The notes under the pieces: generated by a model
The model's input: only the letters and a program-made list of their open reading frames with translations
Database searches by the model: none
What the model was told of the DNA's origin: nothing
Translations under genes and position numbers: made by a program
From: Xylaria sp. FL1777
Lineage: Eukaryota; Ascomycota; Sordariomycetes; Xylariales; Xylariaceae
DNA: 13,562 bases
Direction: 5' to 3'
NCBI GenBank assembly: GCA_022578965.1
Contig: MU401014.1
Location: forward strand, 1-13,562
Part shown: positions 1 through 10,622 of the stretch, piece after piece
Numbering within the stretch: the stretch's first letter is position 1
Layout of the letters: the number at the start of each line of letters is the position of its first letter

Positions 1-90
<90 letters not shown>
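1..90. repeat. Poly-A homopolymer at the inner edge
   Basis: Ninety consecutive A residues open the window, and the first other base is C at 91. A run this long exactly at the edge suggests that an assembly stopped in a homopolymer, or that its length is poorly resolved. The A-rich tracts further in show that long A runs also occur naturally in this region. No function is claimed. Confidence 0.9.
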
Positions 91-91
<1 letters not shown>

Positions 92-960
92 AAAAGAAAA
101 AACCGTATTATAAAGGATGTAAGTTATAATCTCTTTATTTTTTTGGTTTTATACTGGGTAGCAATTTGTTAAACGTGCTGCTATACAGTTCTTAAGCAAA
201 AAATTATAGCACATTTAAAGGGCTAAGCTTATTAAGCCTTAGAACCTAAAAAGCAACAATATATCTTAAACACTATATGCTAACAATTTGCCTTTTTTTG
301 CATATAAAATAACTTTACTGCTTTTGTTTTTTTACTACTAACTTTAGCTGCTATTTTATACCTAAAAAACTTAGTTTTTAATAAGCTAACGTATTAAGCA
401 TGCTACTATATAGCTCGTTAAGCTATTATAATATAGCAGCATTATTGTAGCTACTATAAGTAAAAAAACCTGCAACTTAAAAAGCAGCTAAAGCGTAGTA
501 CTGCAAGTTTTATAAACCTATAATAAAAAAACATGTAGTGCTAGCAGTTTTTTCTTACTTGCGTAGCAAGCCTATAGTTTAAAGTTATGCTTAATGCAGT
601 AGCTTTTTTAGCTCTGCTTTTTAATAAAAATAAAGCTAAAGTACTGTTAAGTATTATGCTACCTAGGTTGCTTTGCTGCTGCAGTATAATAAAAACGCGT
701 TATTAGATTTTTACGTTTGTTTAAGCCTAGCTTAATTAACCTTAAGCGCAAAAAAGCAATAAAGTTAAAAACAATATACAAAAAACAAACCTTTTTATAG
801 AACAAATAAGCTAAGCGAAGCACTTAATAAGCTATTTTAGCAGCGCTAATAAAGCTTGTTTTTGCGTAGCAGCAGCAGTTCTTAAGGGCTTAAGGTTAAA
901 ACAAGGCGAAGCTAATAAGGAACTATAATAGCACAGCAGAAGAAAAAAAAGCCATAAAGA
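91..960. other. Gene-free AT-rich block with RIP-like composition
   Basis: No open frame of useful length and no recognisable protein motif is visible on either strand. The sequence is built from short words such as AGCTATAATAGC, TTAAGC and GCTAAAG, with TpA more common than ApT and very few CC, GG, TC or GA steps. This is the texture expected of transposon-derived DNA heavily hit by C-to-T mutation (inference). No element can be named. Confidence 0.6.
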
Positions 961-975
961 AAGAAGTTAAAACAA

Positions 976-1007
<32 letters not shown>

Positions 1008-1017
1008 AAAAAGAAAA
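961..1017. repeat. A-rich low-complexity tract
   Basis: This tract is almost only A with scattered G, including two long A runs separated by single G residues. It resembles the other A-rich tracts at 4764-4828 and 5576-5731. It could be a decayed poly-A tail of a retroelement or replication slippage in AT-rich DNA. Nothing in the flanks decides between these. Confidence 0.7.
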
Positions 1018-2568
1018 AGCATAAAAGCAGCAAGTAGTTTAAAAAAAAGTACACTAAATAGTTTACGTTATGTACTAAAATACGCAAACGCTAGAACTTA
1101 AGTTAGCTACTTTATTTAAGCTAGCATATAGCAATATAACAAAGCTAAAGCTAGTAAAGCTATAAGTAATTAAAATATAGCTTTAGTTTTTAAACTAATA
1201 TATTAGCTACGTTAGCTAAGTGCTTTTGTATTTATAGTAGGTAAAGCAGTAATATAAAAATAATGCTTAGCTTTTATATACTTTAATTAAGCAGTAGTAA
1301 AACTAGTTTGCAAAAGCAAAGCAGTAAGCATAGCAAGCTATATAATCTTTAAGTAATAAAGCTTTTTAAACTTAGCTTAACATAGTACTACTAGATCTTC
1401 TGCTAGCAATTTTAAACTACTTAATTAAAATTACGCTATATAAAAACATAATAATTAGCGTGCTTGCAGTAATAAGCATTACAGAAAACAATAAGTAAGC
1501 TAAAGCTAAAAATTATACAACTATTTTTTTAAGCATGCTTAAGATTGCTAATTATTTTGTTTTTGCTTAAAGCTTTTAAAAGCTTAAAAAAGCTATAATA
1601 GCAATGCAACAAAAGTACTACTTTATAAAGCTAGCTATACGTAAAGCTAGCTTAAAGCTATAGTTTTTAGTGTAGCTTATAATATAGTAGTTCTTAACTT
1701 TGTTTTTTAGCAAAACAGCTTTAATGCTTTTTAATTAAGTTTAAAGCGCTTGTGCATATAGCATAGCTATTACTTGCAATTTATTTAAGCAAAGGGCTAT
1801 TAACTAATATTAAAACAAAGTTTTTTATAGCAACATTTAGTTTTTAATGCTTAAACTATATAACGCTTTTGCTTAGCTTATCTTTAAAATTAAAGCAGTG
1901 TTAGCAAAACAGCTATTAAGCTTATTATTTACTAAAAGCGCTAATAAGTAGCTACTGCTACTTATTAATTAAGCAAACTTGCAAAACAACTTAAGCAATA
2001 GTACTATTAAGCATTTTTTCTTAGTTAATACGCAGAATTGTTAAAATATAAGCAATGTTTTAAGCTACCTTTAGCTATTTTACTGCATTATAGCTAACAA
2101 AGGGCTATATGCTTAATAGCTTTTTAGCAAAAAGCGCAAAAGCAAAGCTATACTGCAGTTTTTATACTGCGCAAGCATAGTTTAGCAGTATATGTTTTTT
2201 TTTAATAACTTTTATAAGCAGCTCTTAGTGCTAATGTATTTTGTTAATAGCTAGCTAAAACAAACCTTAGAAGTGCTAGGCTTACATATTTGCAACATGT
2301 AAGCTAGCAGCACTTAAAGCTTCTTTTTGTACTAAAGCTTTGTTTGCTTTATAATGTAGTACTATAAAGAGTACTATATGTAGTAAACGCTTAAAATAAT
2401 ATACTAATATTTGTTTGCTAAAGTAAACAAGCTGCTTGTTTAATACTTGTAATTTATAGTTTTGTTTTAGCAAACTATATAAGTAAAGCTTTAGTTAGCA
2501 GCTTGCTATAGCTTATATTTGTAGGCTTTTAATTTTATGGCTAGCTATTATAAGAGGCCTAAAGCAGT
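1018..2568. other. Gene-free AT-rich block with RIP-like composition
   Basis: I see no gene in this stretch. A hand count over 1321-1500 gives TpA 31, ApT 18, CpA 10, TpG 3, ApC 10 and GpT 6. TpA/ApT is therefore about 1.7 and the substrate index about 0.8. The base before C in the same sample is G 14 times, A 10, T 3 and C 0. A 63-codon minus-strand open frame at 2282-2473 consists of Leu/Lys/Tyr/Val-rich sequence with no recognisable domain, and is best explained by chance in AT-rich DNA. Confidence 0.6.
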
Positions 2569-2610
2569 AAAAAAAAAAAAAGAAAAAAAGAAAAATAAAA
2601 AAGCAAAAAT
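2569..2610. repeat. A-rich low-complexity tract
   Basis: The tract is a run of A residues with isolated G and one T. On the minus strand it supplies the Phe-rich stretch of a spurious open frame (2513-2914). A second, looser A-rich patch at about 2687-2748 repeats words like AACAAAAATAAA and feeds the same frame. Confidence 0.65.
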
Positions 2611-4763
2611 AGCAAAAGAGCAAAAGTGCTAGCATAAGCACTAGTGTTAAGCGCATAAGCAGTTTGCCTTGTTTTAAGTAAGCACGAACAAAAATAAAAA
2701 CAAGAACAAAAAAAACAAAAATAAAGATAAAAACAATAAACTTGCGTTTGCGGTAGCCTTTTTTACGTAAAAGAACAAAAACAGCAATAAGAACAACATA
2801 GTTTTTTAAAGCTTTTTTTTTGTAACTTAAATAAAGAACAAAATATAGCGCGCGTTTAAAAACTATATGCGTTGCTTGCTTAAAGCAGCTATTAACGTTA
2901 GTACGTAGTAGCACTTAGTTATTATTATTGCTTGCTGCTATATTTTAAAGCAAAGCTTTAAGAACTATAATAGCTTTTAAAACAAGATTGTAAACCTGCA
3001 AGCAACATATATATTGCACGTTGTTTAGGTTATATATAAGCAAAAGCTTTAGTAAGCACTATTTAGCACTAAAAAGCAGTAAACATAATTTTTTAACGTT
3101 AGCATATAATAATACTAGGTTTTAGGCCTAAAAACTACGCAAGGCTTTTTTGTAAAGCAAAAAAAAGTATTGCTGTTTAAAGAAAAAACAGCATAAGCGC
3201 AAGTTAAGCATTTTTGTTAGTTAACTTAAACAAACATAGTTTAGTAATTATGCTAAATGCTGCAAAACTTAATAGCTTAGTTTTAATTAAGCTAGCAAGC
3301 AGTTATTAAAGCTATTTAAATAAGCTATAACTTTATTATTTAAGTTATAAATATAAGCAGCAAAAAGAGCTTTTTATTTTTATTGCTTGCGTATACTAAG
3401 TTAAATAGTATAACAATTATAGTAATACTTTTTTTGTTATTGCAATAAAACTTAGTCTAGCAGTACAAAGCAGCTTAAATTATTATAGACGTTTTTTGCG
3501 CTATTAAGCCTTTTAACACTTTAATAACGCTTGTTTTTGTTACGCTTAAAGCTATTACTACTAAAGCGTTTTAGTATTACTTAAAGCATATACGTAGTAT
3601 TGCTTGCTTAAACCACATTATAATTAACAAGTGCTATATACTGCTAAACATGCTTAAAAATATATTAGCAAAGTAGTTTTGCAACGCTTTTTTATAGCTT
3701 AGCGCTTTTTTAGCAAAAATAAAGGTGCAGCATATTTTCTTAATAGCAATACTGCTGCTATAAAACAAAAAGCTATTTTATAGCGTAGCTAAGCTAAAGG
3801 CTAACTAGGTAAAGCTTTTTTAGTTAGCTATAATGCAAGCAAACTTTAGTTACTAAGTACGCAAGTATGTGCTAAGCAAAAAAGTGTTGCTTGCTTAAGT
3901 TATAAAAAAAAAAGTCAAGCGTTTGTACGCTTAGTATAAACGCAAGGCTTAAATTATTATTTATAGTAGCACTATAGCATAAGTTTAGTTGTTAAGCTAA
4001 ACGTTAAGCTATTTTATTTATTATAGCAGCATTAAATCGAATAAAAAGAAAGCTTGCATTTTTTAAGCATAAATAAAGCGTAAATAGCTTATTATAGCAA
4101 CAAACGTGCTAAAGGCTAGCATTAATATGCTTTATGTTTATAGCGTTATTTATGCAAAAACTTTTTAGCAGCTATGCAACTATAGCTAAAAAAGTAAGCA
4201 AGCTAAGCATAATAGCTAACTTAATAATGCTATTATTTTTTACTTTTAAACATTTGTATTACTGCTAAACAAAAGCTATAATAGCATAACATACTATAAA
4301 GTGCTAGTTTAGCTAAAAAAAAGGAAGCTATTAGTATTAATTAAAAAGTCGAACTAGCTAAAGCAAAACAAGCAAACTTTATAAACAAAAAAAAACGTTT
4401 TATAGCTGTAGTATATAAATAGCTTTTTACTAAAGCTAAAAATAAAAAAGTTCCTAAAAAAGCTATAATGCTAGCAAGCAATGCTAAACAAAGTTATAAA
4501 TAAAAAAGCTAACTAAAAAAGCTATAAAAAAAAAAAGATATTGTATAACTAGTGCTAAAAGCGTTATAGCTACTTTAACTTTAAGGCTAGCTAAGCTAGC
4601 TAATATAGCTTAAGCTGCTTAAGCTGCTATAATAGTAGCAGCAATAGTATTGTAGCAAGCAACAAAAGCTTAGCAAGCTTAAAGACTTTGTGTTATAGCA
4701 AAGCTAGCAAAAGTAATAGGGTTTATAAGCTAAAAAAAGTGGTTGAAAACTTAGTAATAAAGA
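2611..4763. other. Gene-free AT-rich block with RIP-like composition
   Basis: More than 2 kb holds no supportable gene, tandem array or RNA gene. Stop codons are dense in all frames because TAA and TAG are over-represented. The texture is uniform and matches the blocks on either side: GpC-centred words, excess TpA, and few CC, GG, TC or GA steps. It is probably one or more transposons mutated beyond recognition by eye. Confidence 0.55.
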
Positions 4764-4795
4764 TAAAAAAAGAAAAGAATAAAAAAAATAAAAAG

Positions 4796-4826
<31 letters not shown>

Positions 4827-4828
4827 AA
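4764..4828. repeat. A-rich tract with a run of about 25 A
   Basis: This is an A-rich stretch with scattered G and T, followed by an uninterrupted A run of roughly 25 bases. The plus-strand frame reading through it (4688-4915) is a poly-lysine artefact, and the overlapping minus-strand frame (4831-5058) begins beside it. Neither frame has a domain I recognise. Confidence 0.7.
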
Positions 4829-5575
4829 AGCTACTGTTTAAGAACGACAGCCTTTAGCGTGCAAATATGCCTTAGGATATTAAAGCAAACAAAACGTATA
4901 ATAACAAAAAAGTAAAGGCTGCTATAAATAGCGTTAATTTTATTAAAGCTACAATTTGTACTTTTGTTTAGTAGTAAAAAATACAAAGCTATTAAGCAGT
5001 TATAACAAAGCAGAAAAGCATAATGCAAAAGTACAAAAAATAGCACTAATTTTTCCATTAGCTTTTAATGTTTTTTAAAGCTTGCTTTTTGTGCTTTAAT
5101 AACATTTAGGCCTATTTTTTCTAGTAAGCGTATAATAGCAGCTATTACTTGCAAAAAAAAACACACTAAAACTAAAGAAATAAAGTAGCAGCACTAATTA
5201 GCGCTATGTTTTTTAAGCAGAAGCTATAGTTTTATTTGGGTTACTTTAATTATAAAATGCTTTAAAACCTTTGCAACTAGTAAAAGTAGCATGTGTAGCA
5301 GTAGCAATTTTAAAAAAAGCACACGTTAAAAGACTATAATTATAAAAGCATGTTAGTTTATAAGATTGCTAAGTTAGCTATAGAACTAAATGGTTTTTAG
5401 TTTTAATAAGCCTTCGAAAAAACGTTAGGCGTTTTAATGCACAATGTTTTAAAGTTTACAAATTTTGAAGCTATAAATTTACTGCTAATAAAACTAAGGA
5501 AAAAAGTCAAGTAAGCAAAAAAAGAAACAAATTAACTAGTATAGCTGTTTTATTGCGTTTGCTTAAAAAAAAGGG
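4829..5575. other. Gene-free AT-rich block
   Basis: No gene is recognised. A 75-codon minus-strand frame (4831-5058) is hydrophobic and Leu/Tyr/Cys-rich, as is typical of random AT-rich frames. It has no motif, and nothing around it suggests expression. Confidence 0.55.
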
Positions 5576-5731
5576 AATTATAGAGAGGGAAAAAAAAATA
5601 ACCAAAAAAAAAAAAAAACAGAAAAAAAAAAAACAGAAGAAAAAAAAACAAAAGAGAAAAACAAAAAAAAAAGAAAAAAAAACAAAAGAGAAAAAAAAAG
5701 AAAAAAAAAAAGAAAAAAAAAGACAAGACAA
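5576..5731. repeat. A-rich, T-free low-complexity tract
   Basis: From 5600 to 5731 there are 132 consecutive bases without a single T. The tract is mostly A, with G and C in recurring words such as AACAG, AAAGAG and AAGAAA. It looks like slippage-expanded simple sequence built from A runs broken by CAG or GAG. Both strands are open here only because no stop codon can form in it. Plus reads as Lys-rich and minus as Phe-rich, and neither is likely to be a protein. Confidence 0.75.
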
Positions 5732-7384
5732 TTAAGCTTAACCAAATAAAACAGTTTATTACTATCTAAAAAATTGCTGTTTATTATTATTTAAAAGCAA
5801 CTGTTCTTTTTATATTTAAAACAAAATAGTAGTTTTTTATGTAGTAATATAAAACTGCAGCGTATAGCATTGTTTGTTTAGCATAAAAACATAAGTTTTT
5901 TTACTTGTATACTTATTATGCTTAGTACTACTTAATGCTTAAGGCTACTTTTTTTTTTAAATATAATATCCGGAGTACGCGTGTTGTTCTTTTTTTTTAG
6001 CAGCATTTTGTATAAGTAGCAAGTCTAGGTTTGCTTGCTTTATAGCTACATTTCATCGAGCGATGTTTTATTTATATTTTTATCTAAAACAAAAAAAAAA
6101 AAAGCTGTTTATTATTTTAGCTAAAAAGCTTCCGTAGTACTAAAAACCATGTATATTATTTAATGGTGTAGTCTAATAAATAAAAGAAAAAAAGTAGTAA
6201 TAAAAGTGAAAGTAAAAAAAATGCAAGATTTACATAACTTAAAAAACCTAACCTTTTGCTTTTTTTACTTATATATAAAAAAAAAAGAAACATCTATAAA
6301 AAACAAAACATTTTTGCTACAAATTGGTTTTTTTTGTCTTTTTGTTATTTTATAGCTTTAAATCCCTATTTAATTTGTTATAAGTTTTTAGCATATTCTG
6401 TTTTGTTTTTTTTGTCCTAAGTAATACTAAGGGAAAAAATGCATAAAGCTATAATAAATTAGCTGCGCTGTTATAATATAAGCAAAAAAATAATAAAACA
6501 TATTTATATTGCGTTATACTAAAGCAAAGAAGTTTTAGCAAACATAGCAAATTAAAAAAAAAGCAGCTTTAGCTTTTTTTTTTCAGGAAAACAATACAAC
6601 TTTATAGCTTTAAAGGCTTACTATATACTTAAAGACTTACAAAGTTCCTTCTTTTAGTTTTATTACGCCTTTTATATATCTTATAATGTAAGCTTAGTGT
6701 TTTTATAACTATTTGTTTAATTTAATCCTATATAGCATAAAGTTACATAATATAAGTAGCGTTACAGTTTTTAAAACAGCAGTAAAAGCATAGCGCTTTT
6801 TGTATTATATTATATAGTTAAGCTTGCTATAAAGAATAAGGAGTTAGTACACTTTGCTTTCGGCTAAACTTTTTTAGCAAAAGTTCTAACTATACTAGTA
6901 ATAAACCTAGTGCTATGTAGTTTTTTAAACCTTTAGCACAAGCAGCTAACGCATAGCTTACAAAATAAACTGTTTCTTTTGCTATGTTTTAGCAAAAGCT
7001 AAACTTTTAAGTGCTTTTATTAGTTAAAAGCATGCAAAAAAAAAACAACTACATATTTTTTAAAAGCACTTTATACTAAATGCATAGCTACTGTTCTGCA
7101 AACAAAAAGCAAGTTCTTAAATATTAGTTATAAAGGGTTCTTTTGTAGGGTTTATAATAGCCCGTTTTTATAAAACGTAGATTTAGCACGCTACGTAAAT
7201 CTATATGCTATAGTATAATAGCTTTTTAGCGTTATTAAAATGTTCAAAGCACTAATAAAAGCAATAAGTATTAACTAAGACTTTAATACGGTTAGCAAAT
7301 TAGCAGGCTATAAAAGCAGCTATAAAGTGCAAATTAGGCAGGTTTTTGTCCCAAAAAAAGTCAATATATAATAGAAAAAGCAAC
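5732..7384. other. Gene-free AT-rich block
   Basis: No supportable gene is present. Small isolated CpG-containing words survive, such as the CCGGAGTACGCG segment near 5969-5980 and a perfect CATCG-AG-CGATG inverted repeat at 6054-6065. Nested short inverted repeats lie at 7176-7203. These are too small to call an RNA or a regulatory site. Confidence 0.5.
7176..7203. repeat. Nested short inverted repeats
   Basis: TAGATTTA at 7178-7185 is the reverse complement of TAAATCTA at 7196-7203. Overlapping it, CGTAG at 7176-7180 is the reverse complement of CTACG at 7191-7195. Two mutually exclusive small hairpins are therefore possible. In DNA this AT-rich an eight-base arm is not strong evidence of function. 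Confidence 0.35.
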
Positions 7385-7570
7385 TAAAAAAAAAAGTAAA
7401 GCGCTAGTAAAAAAAGAAAAGTCCGTAGCAGCAAAATATAAAGCAAAAAAAAAGAGAGAAAAAAAAGAAAAAAAAGAAAGAAAATAAGGAAAAAAGGGCT
7501 AAAAAAAAAAAAAAGAAAAAAAAAAGAAAAAAACAGGGCTAAAGAGAAAAAAAGGAAGGAAAGTTTATAC
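7385..7570. repeat. Purine-rich low-complexity tract
   Basis: This is a long A/G tract with few interruptions. The stretch 7445-7484 contains only A and G. AGGGCTAAA occurs on both sides of an A-rich core (near 7495 and 7536), suggesting a local duplication. The plus strand is the purine strand, as in the telomere-proximal block. Confidence 0.6.
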
Positions 7571-7746
7571 TAGAAAAAAGCGTAGCCTTAAAAAAAAACG
7601 TGGCCTTAAAAGGTTTTCTTACGCTTAATGCTTAGTTAAATTATCTAATATATTACTGCTTAGCAAAACTACTACAAACGTTGCTTTTTTGCTTCGTAGC
7701 GTTTATAATATAAAGAGAATAAGTGCTTGCTACTACTATAGCGCAT

Positions 7747-8004
7747 AATAAAACAAGCATATTAGTACTATTACTAATAAACTATAGCTTACTAAAATAT
7801 AAGCGTAATAAAACAAGCGTACTAGTATTATTACTAATAAACTATAGCTTACTAAAATACAAAAGTAGTAAAACAAGCATACTAATACTATTGCTAATAA
7901 ACTATAGTTTATTAAAACACAGAAGTAGTAAAACAAGCATATTAATAACATTACTAATAAACCATGGCTTATAAAAACACAGAAGTAATAAAACAAGCAT
8001 ACTA
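7747..8004. repeat. 60-bp minisatellite, four full units plus a partial
   Basis: Units start at 7747, 7807, 7867 and 7927, with a partial unit from 7987, exactly 60 bp apart. Each begins with (A/G)TAAAACAAGC after the first base and carries a middle AATAAACTATAG-like segment. Between neighbouring units I count 23 differences, of which 20 are transitions. The period is a multiple of three and both strands stay open: plus 7723-7974 reads as a 20-residue repeat around TSILVLLLINYSLLK, and minus 7736-7996 is Leu/Tyr/Phe-rich. I recognise no protein family. A decayed coding repeat or a non-coding minisatellite are both possible, and the latter is more likely. Confidence 0.85.
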
Positions 8005-9851
8005 AGCTTAACTACATTATATATTAAGTATATATATAAGTATTAAAATAAAACCTAAAAAGGTTTCTTTAAACTAGTTGCAAGGCAGAATAACGCTTAT
8101 TACGCAAAAAAAGCGCATATATTTTGTATTTTGTACTGCAATAGGAACCTGTATGCTTTGCTGTATTAAAGGTAACATTTATTACTATAAACTAATAAAT
8201 GTGCTTAAAACTAATAGCAAAGTGTAAAAAAGTTATTATTAAGCCGGAGTATATATTTGTTAATACGCTTTAAAATACTATACAAGCAAACCAGCTAAAA
8301 AAACAAAAGTAATGTTTTTTTTAGCTACTTTGCTTTTTTTTTTGCTTTAGTGGTATAATAGTAATACGCGTTGCTACTTGTAAAAAAATCTAGGTTTAAG
8401 TTTTAGCTAAAGCATAGTATAAGCAACATGTTTATAGTAATAAATATATGCTTACTTAATTTTTTTTTTTTTTTAAGCTAATACTATGTGTTGCTTTTTT
8501 TTATACAATATATAGCGCTATTAATACTACCTTTTTATATTTTTTTTTTTGCTAACGTTTTACTAAAAAGCATTTTTTCTAAAAGAGCATTAAATATATA
8601 AAACGCATAAAGCGTTTTTGCTATATACTTTTTGCTTTTTTTTTGTTTTAAACATAGATTAGTTTTTAAAGAACTTTTGTTTTAAGCAAGCGCTACTTTT
8701 TTACGTACTTATTATAGCTATTGTTTATACCTGTATACTTGCTTATTTTAACCTAGGTTTCTTTGCGTAAAAACGCTACTAAGCTGCTTTATAAATAACT
8801 TGCTTTTTTTCTTTTTTTTTTTTAACTTTTCTTGCTTTTTAAAACGTATGCTTACTAAAGCCGGAATTTTATATTACTTATATATGTTTTTTCCTTTTGC
8901 TTGCAATTTTTTTAGCTTTTCTTATTGTTTTCTTAAAATAAGTTTTGCTTATAAAACTTAATTAGCTTGCTATGCTTTTTTTTTTTACTATAGCTTTTTT
9001 GAGCGAAGTTTTAAGTAGCTTTGCAAGTTTTTACTTTTTTGCTTTTTTTATACATTATAATATGTATGCTAAGCTTATTGCTTATAAAAAGAACGCAAAA
9101 GATGCAAAAGCTATAGTTTTTTTGCGCTTTAATAATGTAGCACTATTAAACAATATATCTGTTTTTTGCAGGTTTAATCCTATAGAAAATAGCTGCTTAT
9201 TATAAGCACTACAAACGCGTAGCACAAAGAATTAGCTTAATACAGCAATTAAACAGTAGCTATATAGCGCTTTTAGTTCTAAGCAATAAAAACAATAATT
9301 TTGCAGCTTTACGCGTAGCCTTTGGCTTTTAAACAAGAAATTCCGTAAAAACCTCCTGCTTTTCCTTTTTTTATGCTAAACTATTTATAGCTTTATTAAA
9401 AAATGCAGCTTGCTATTTGTTTTATAATCTAAAGAAATAGAACTACTATAACAAGTTTATAAAGTATTTAAAATAAAAAAGCATATGCTTATATAATAAT
9501 AACAACTATAATTTATATATTAACCTGTTTTAAAGCATAAAAGTTTAGCAGTTAATAATTAGCAATAAAAGCATTAAAAACAAGCATAACCTTTATATAG
9601 TGTTATAAAGCCGCAAAAAGTACTAAGCTTGCGCAAAGATTTTATAACAGCGCAAAAACAAAGTACTTATGTAATTTGCGGAAAAATTAAGCATTTACCC
9701 TAGCGCAGCATCTATAGTTTTAAAAGTAGCACTTTTTTCGTTTTGTTATTTTACTGGCTTATTTATTATTACTGCTAAAAGTATAGTTTTTCCTAGTTAC
9801 TAAAAGCTAAAAAAAAGCTATTGCAAGCTTTAAAAACTTAAAATAAAGTAA
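8005..9851. other. Gene-free AT-rich block, T-rich in part
   Basis: No gene is supported. About 8450-9060 is rich in T runs on the plus strand. One plus-strand frame (8972-9205, 77 codons, ATG start) is less repetitive than the others: a hydrophobic N-terminal half of about 30 residues, then a Lys/Ala/Asn-containing half. It matches nothing I know, and its hydrophobic part comes from T-runs. I do not call it a gene. Confidence 0.5.
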
Positions 9852-9943
9852 TGCACTAAAAATAAAAGTGCTACTAAAGAAAGCTATGTTAAAATAGTGC
9901 ACCAGAAATAAAAGTGCTACAAAGAAAAGCTATATTAAAATAT
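9852..9943. repeat. 46-bp tandem duplication
   Basis: Two adjacent copies start at 9852 and 9898. They share TGCAC, AAATAAAAGTGCTAC and a closing AAAGCTAT plus TTAAAATA segment. The differences are a handful of single bases, mainly transitions. It is a simple local duplication with no coding or regulatory signal. Confidence 0.7.
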
Positions 9944-10576
9944 AAAACTTATTAGCATTTATATATAAAATAACAATGCTATTAAAAAAAAACTAGCTTG
10001 CTACTTAAGCTAAAACTTAGTTGCTTTTAGCTATATATTATATAAAGCATAAACATATGCTAGCACTTTTTATAAGTTTTGTAAAAAAAGATCTATTTAT
10101 GCTATTTTGCTTATTATACTGCTTCGTTTTTTATTTTTATTGCTACGTAATGTAAACATACTATTGTTTTCTTACTTAGTAAACTACTAACTTATAACAT
10201 TTTTTGCTATAAAAGAAATCTTTTTGCTACTTTTTGTTGCTATCTTTTTTTTTACCTGTTTTTAAAACCTAAATTAAGTGCTTAATTCCTTTATATTTAT
10301 AGCTTAGTTCTAAAACGTATAGTTGCTACGTTATTTCTACTTTATGCTTTTATGTCTTAGTAAATCTATATAGTAGCTTTTTTTATAGGTATACTGGTAA
10401 AAAAACAGCGCTGCTTAGTAACTTTGCAGGTTCTTTGTACTTTGTAGTACTAAAGGCTAAAAAAAAGCAAGCATAGCGCATTTAACGTTTTGCTACAGAT
10501 ATTAGCATTTTATTTAAGCTATGTTTTTTCTTTTGTTTTTGTTTAGATTTTTTATTATAATAACTCTTTGTATTTT
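9944..10576. other. Gene-free T-rich block leading into the satellite
   Basis: No gene is recognised. The plus strand becomes increasingly T-rich toward 10,600. A degenerate relative of the satellite monomer start (GAACTGC at about 10,579) appears just beyond this block, suggesting the array edge has eroded. Confidence 0.5.
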
Positions 10577-10622
10577 AGAACTGCTTTTTTTTTTTTTTTC
10601 TTAGTATTTTCTTTTTACTAAG

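Noticed and set aside
2513..2914. 133-codon minus-strand open frame, the longest in the window
   Set aside because: Its second half is Phe/Val/Leu sequence produced by A-rich tracts on the plus strand. The first half has no recognisable domain and the base texture is the same as in the surrounding decayed DNA.
4688..5058. Two 75-codon frames on opposite strands around the A run at 4801-4824
   Set aside because: The plus frame is a poly-Lys read-through of the A run. The minus frame is generic Leu/Tyr-rich random sequence. Neither has a recognisable motif.
5507..5735. Poly-Phe (minus) and poly-Lys (plus) frames
   Set aside because: They are translations of a T-free A-rich tract, with no protein-like composition.
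6054..6065. CATCG-AG-CGATG inverted repeat as an operator or terminator
   Set aside because: It has five-base arms and a two-base centre, with no gene beside it, so chance is sufficient.
7723..7996. Overlapping plus and minus frames in the 60-bp minisatellite as leucine-rich or membrane proteins
   Set aside because: Both strands are open equally, the residues do not fit leucine-rich repeat or ankyrin patterns, and the array is short and heavily mutated.
8972..9205. 77-codon plus-strand frame with ATG and a less repetitive C-terminal half
   Set aside because: This is the least implausible frame, but it has no known motif. Its hydrophobic N-terminus comes from T runs, and a frame of this length is expected by chance in 13 kb. 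Expression or conservation data could revive it.
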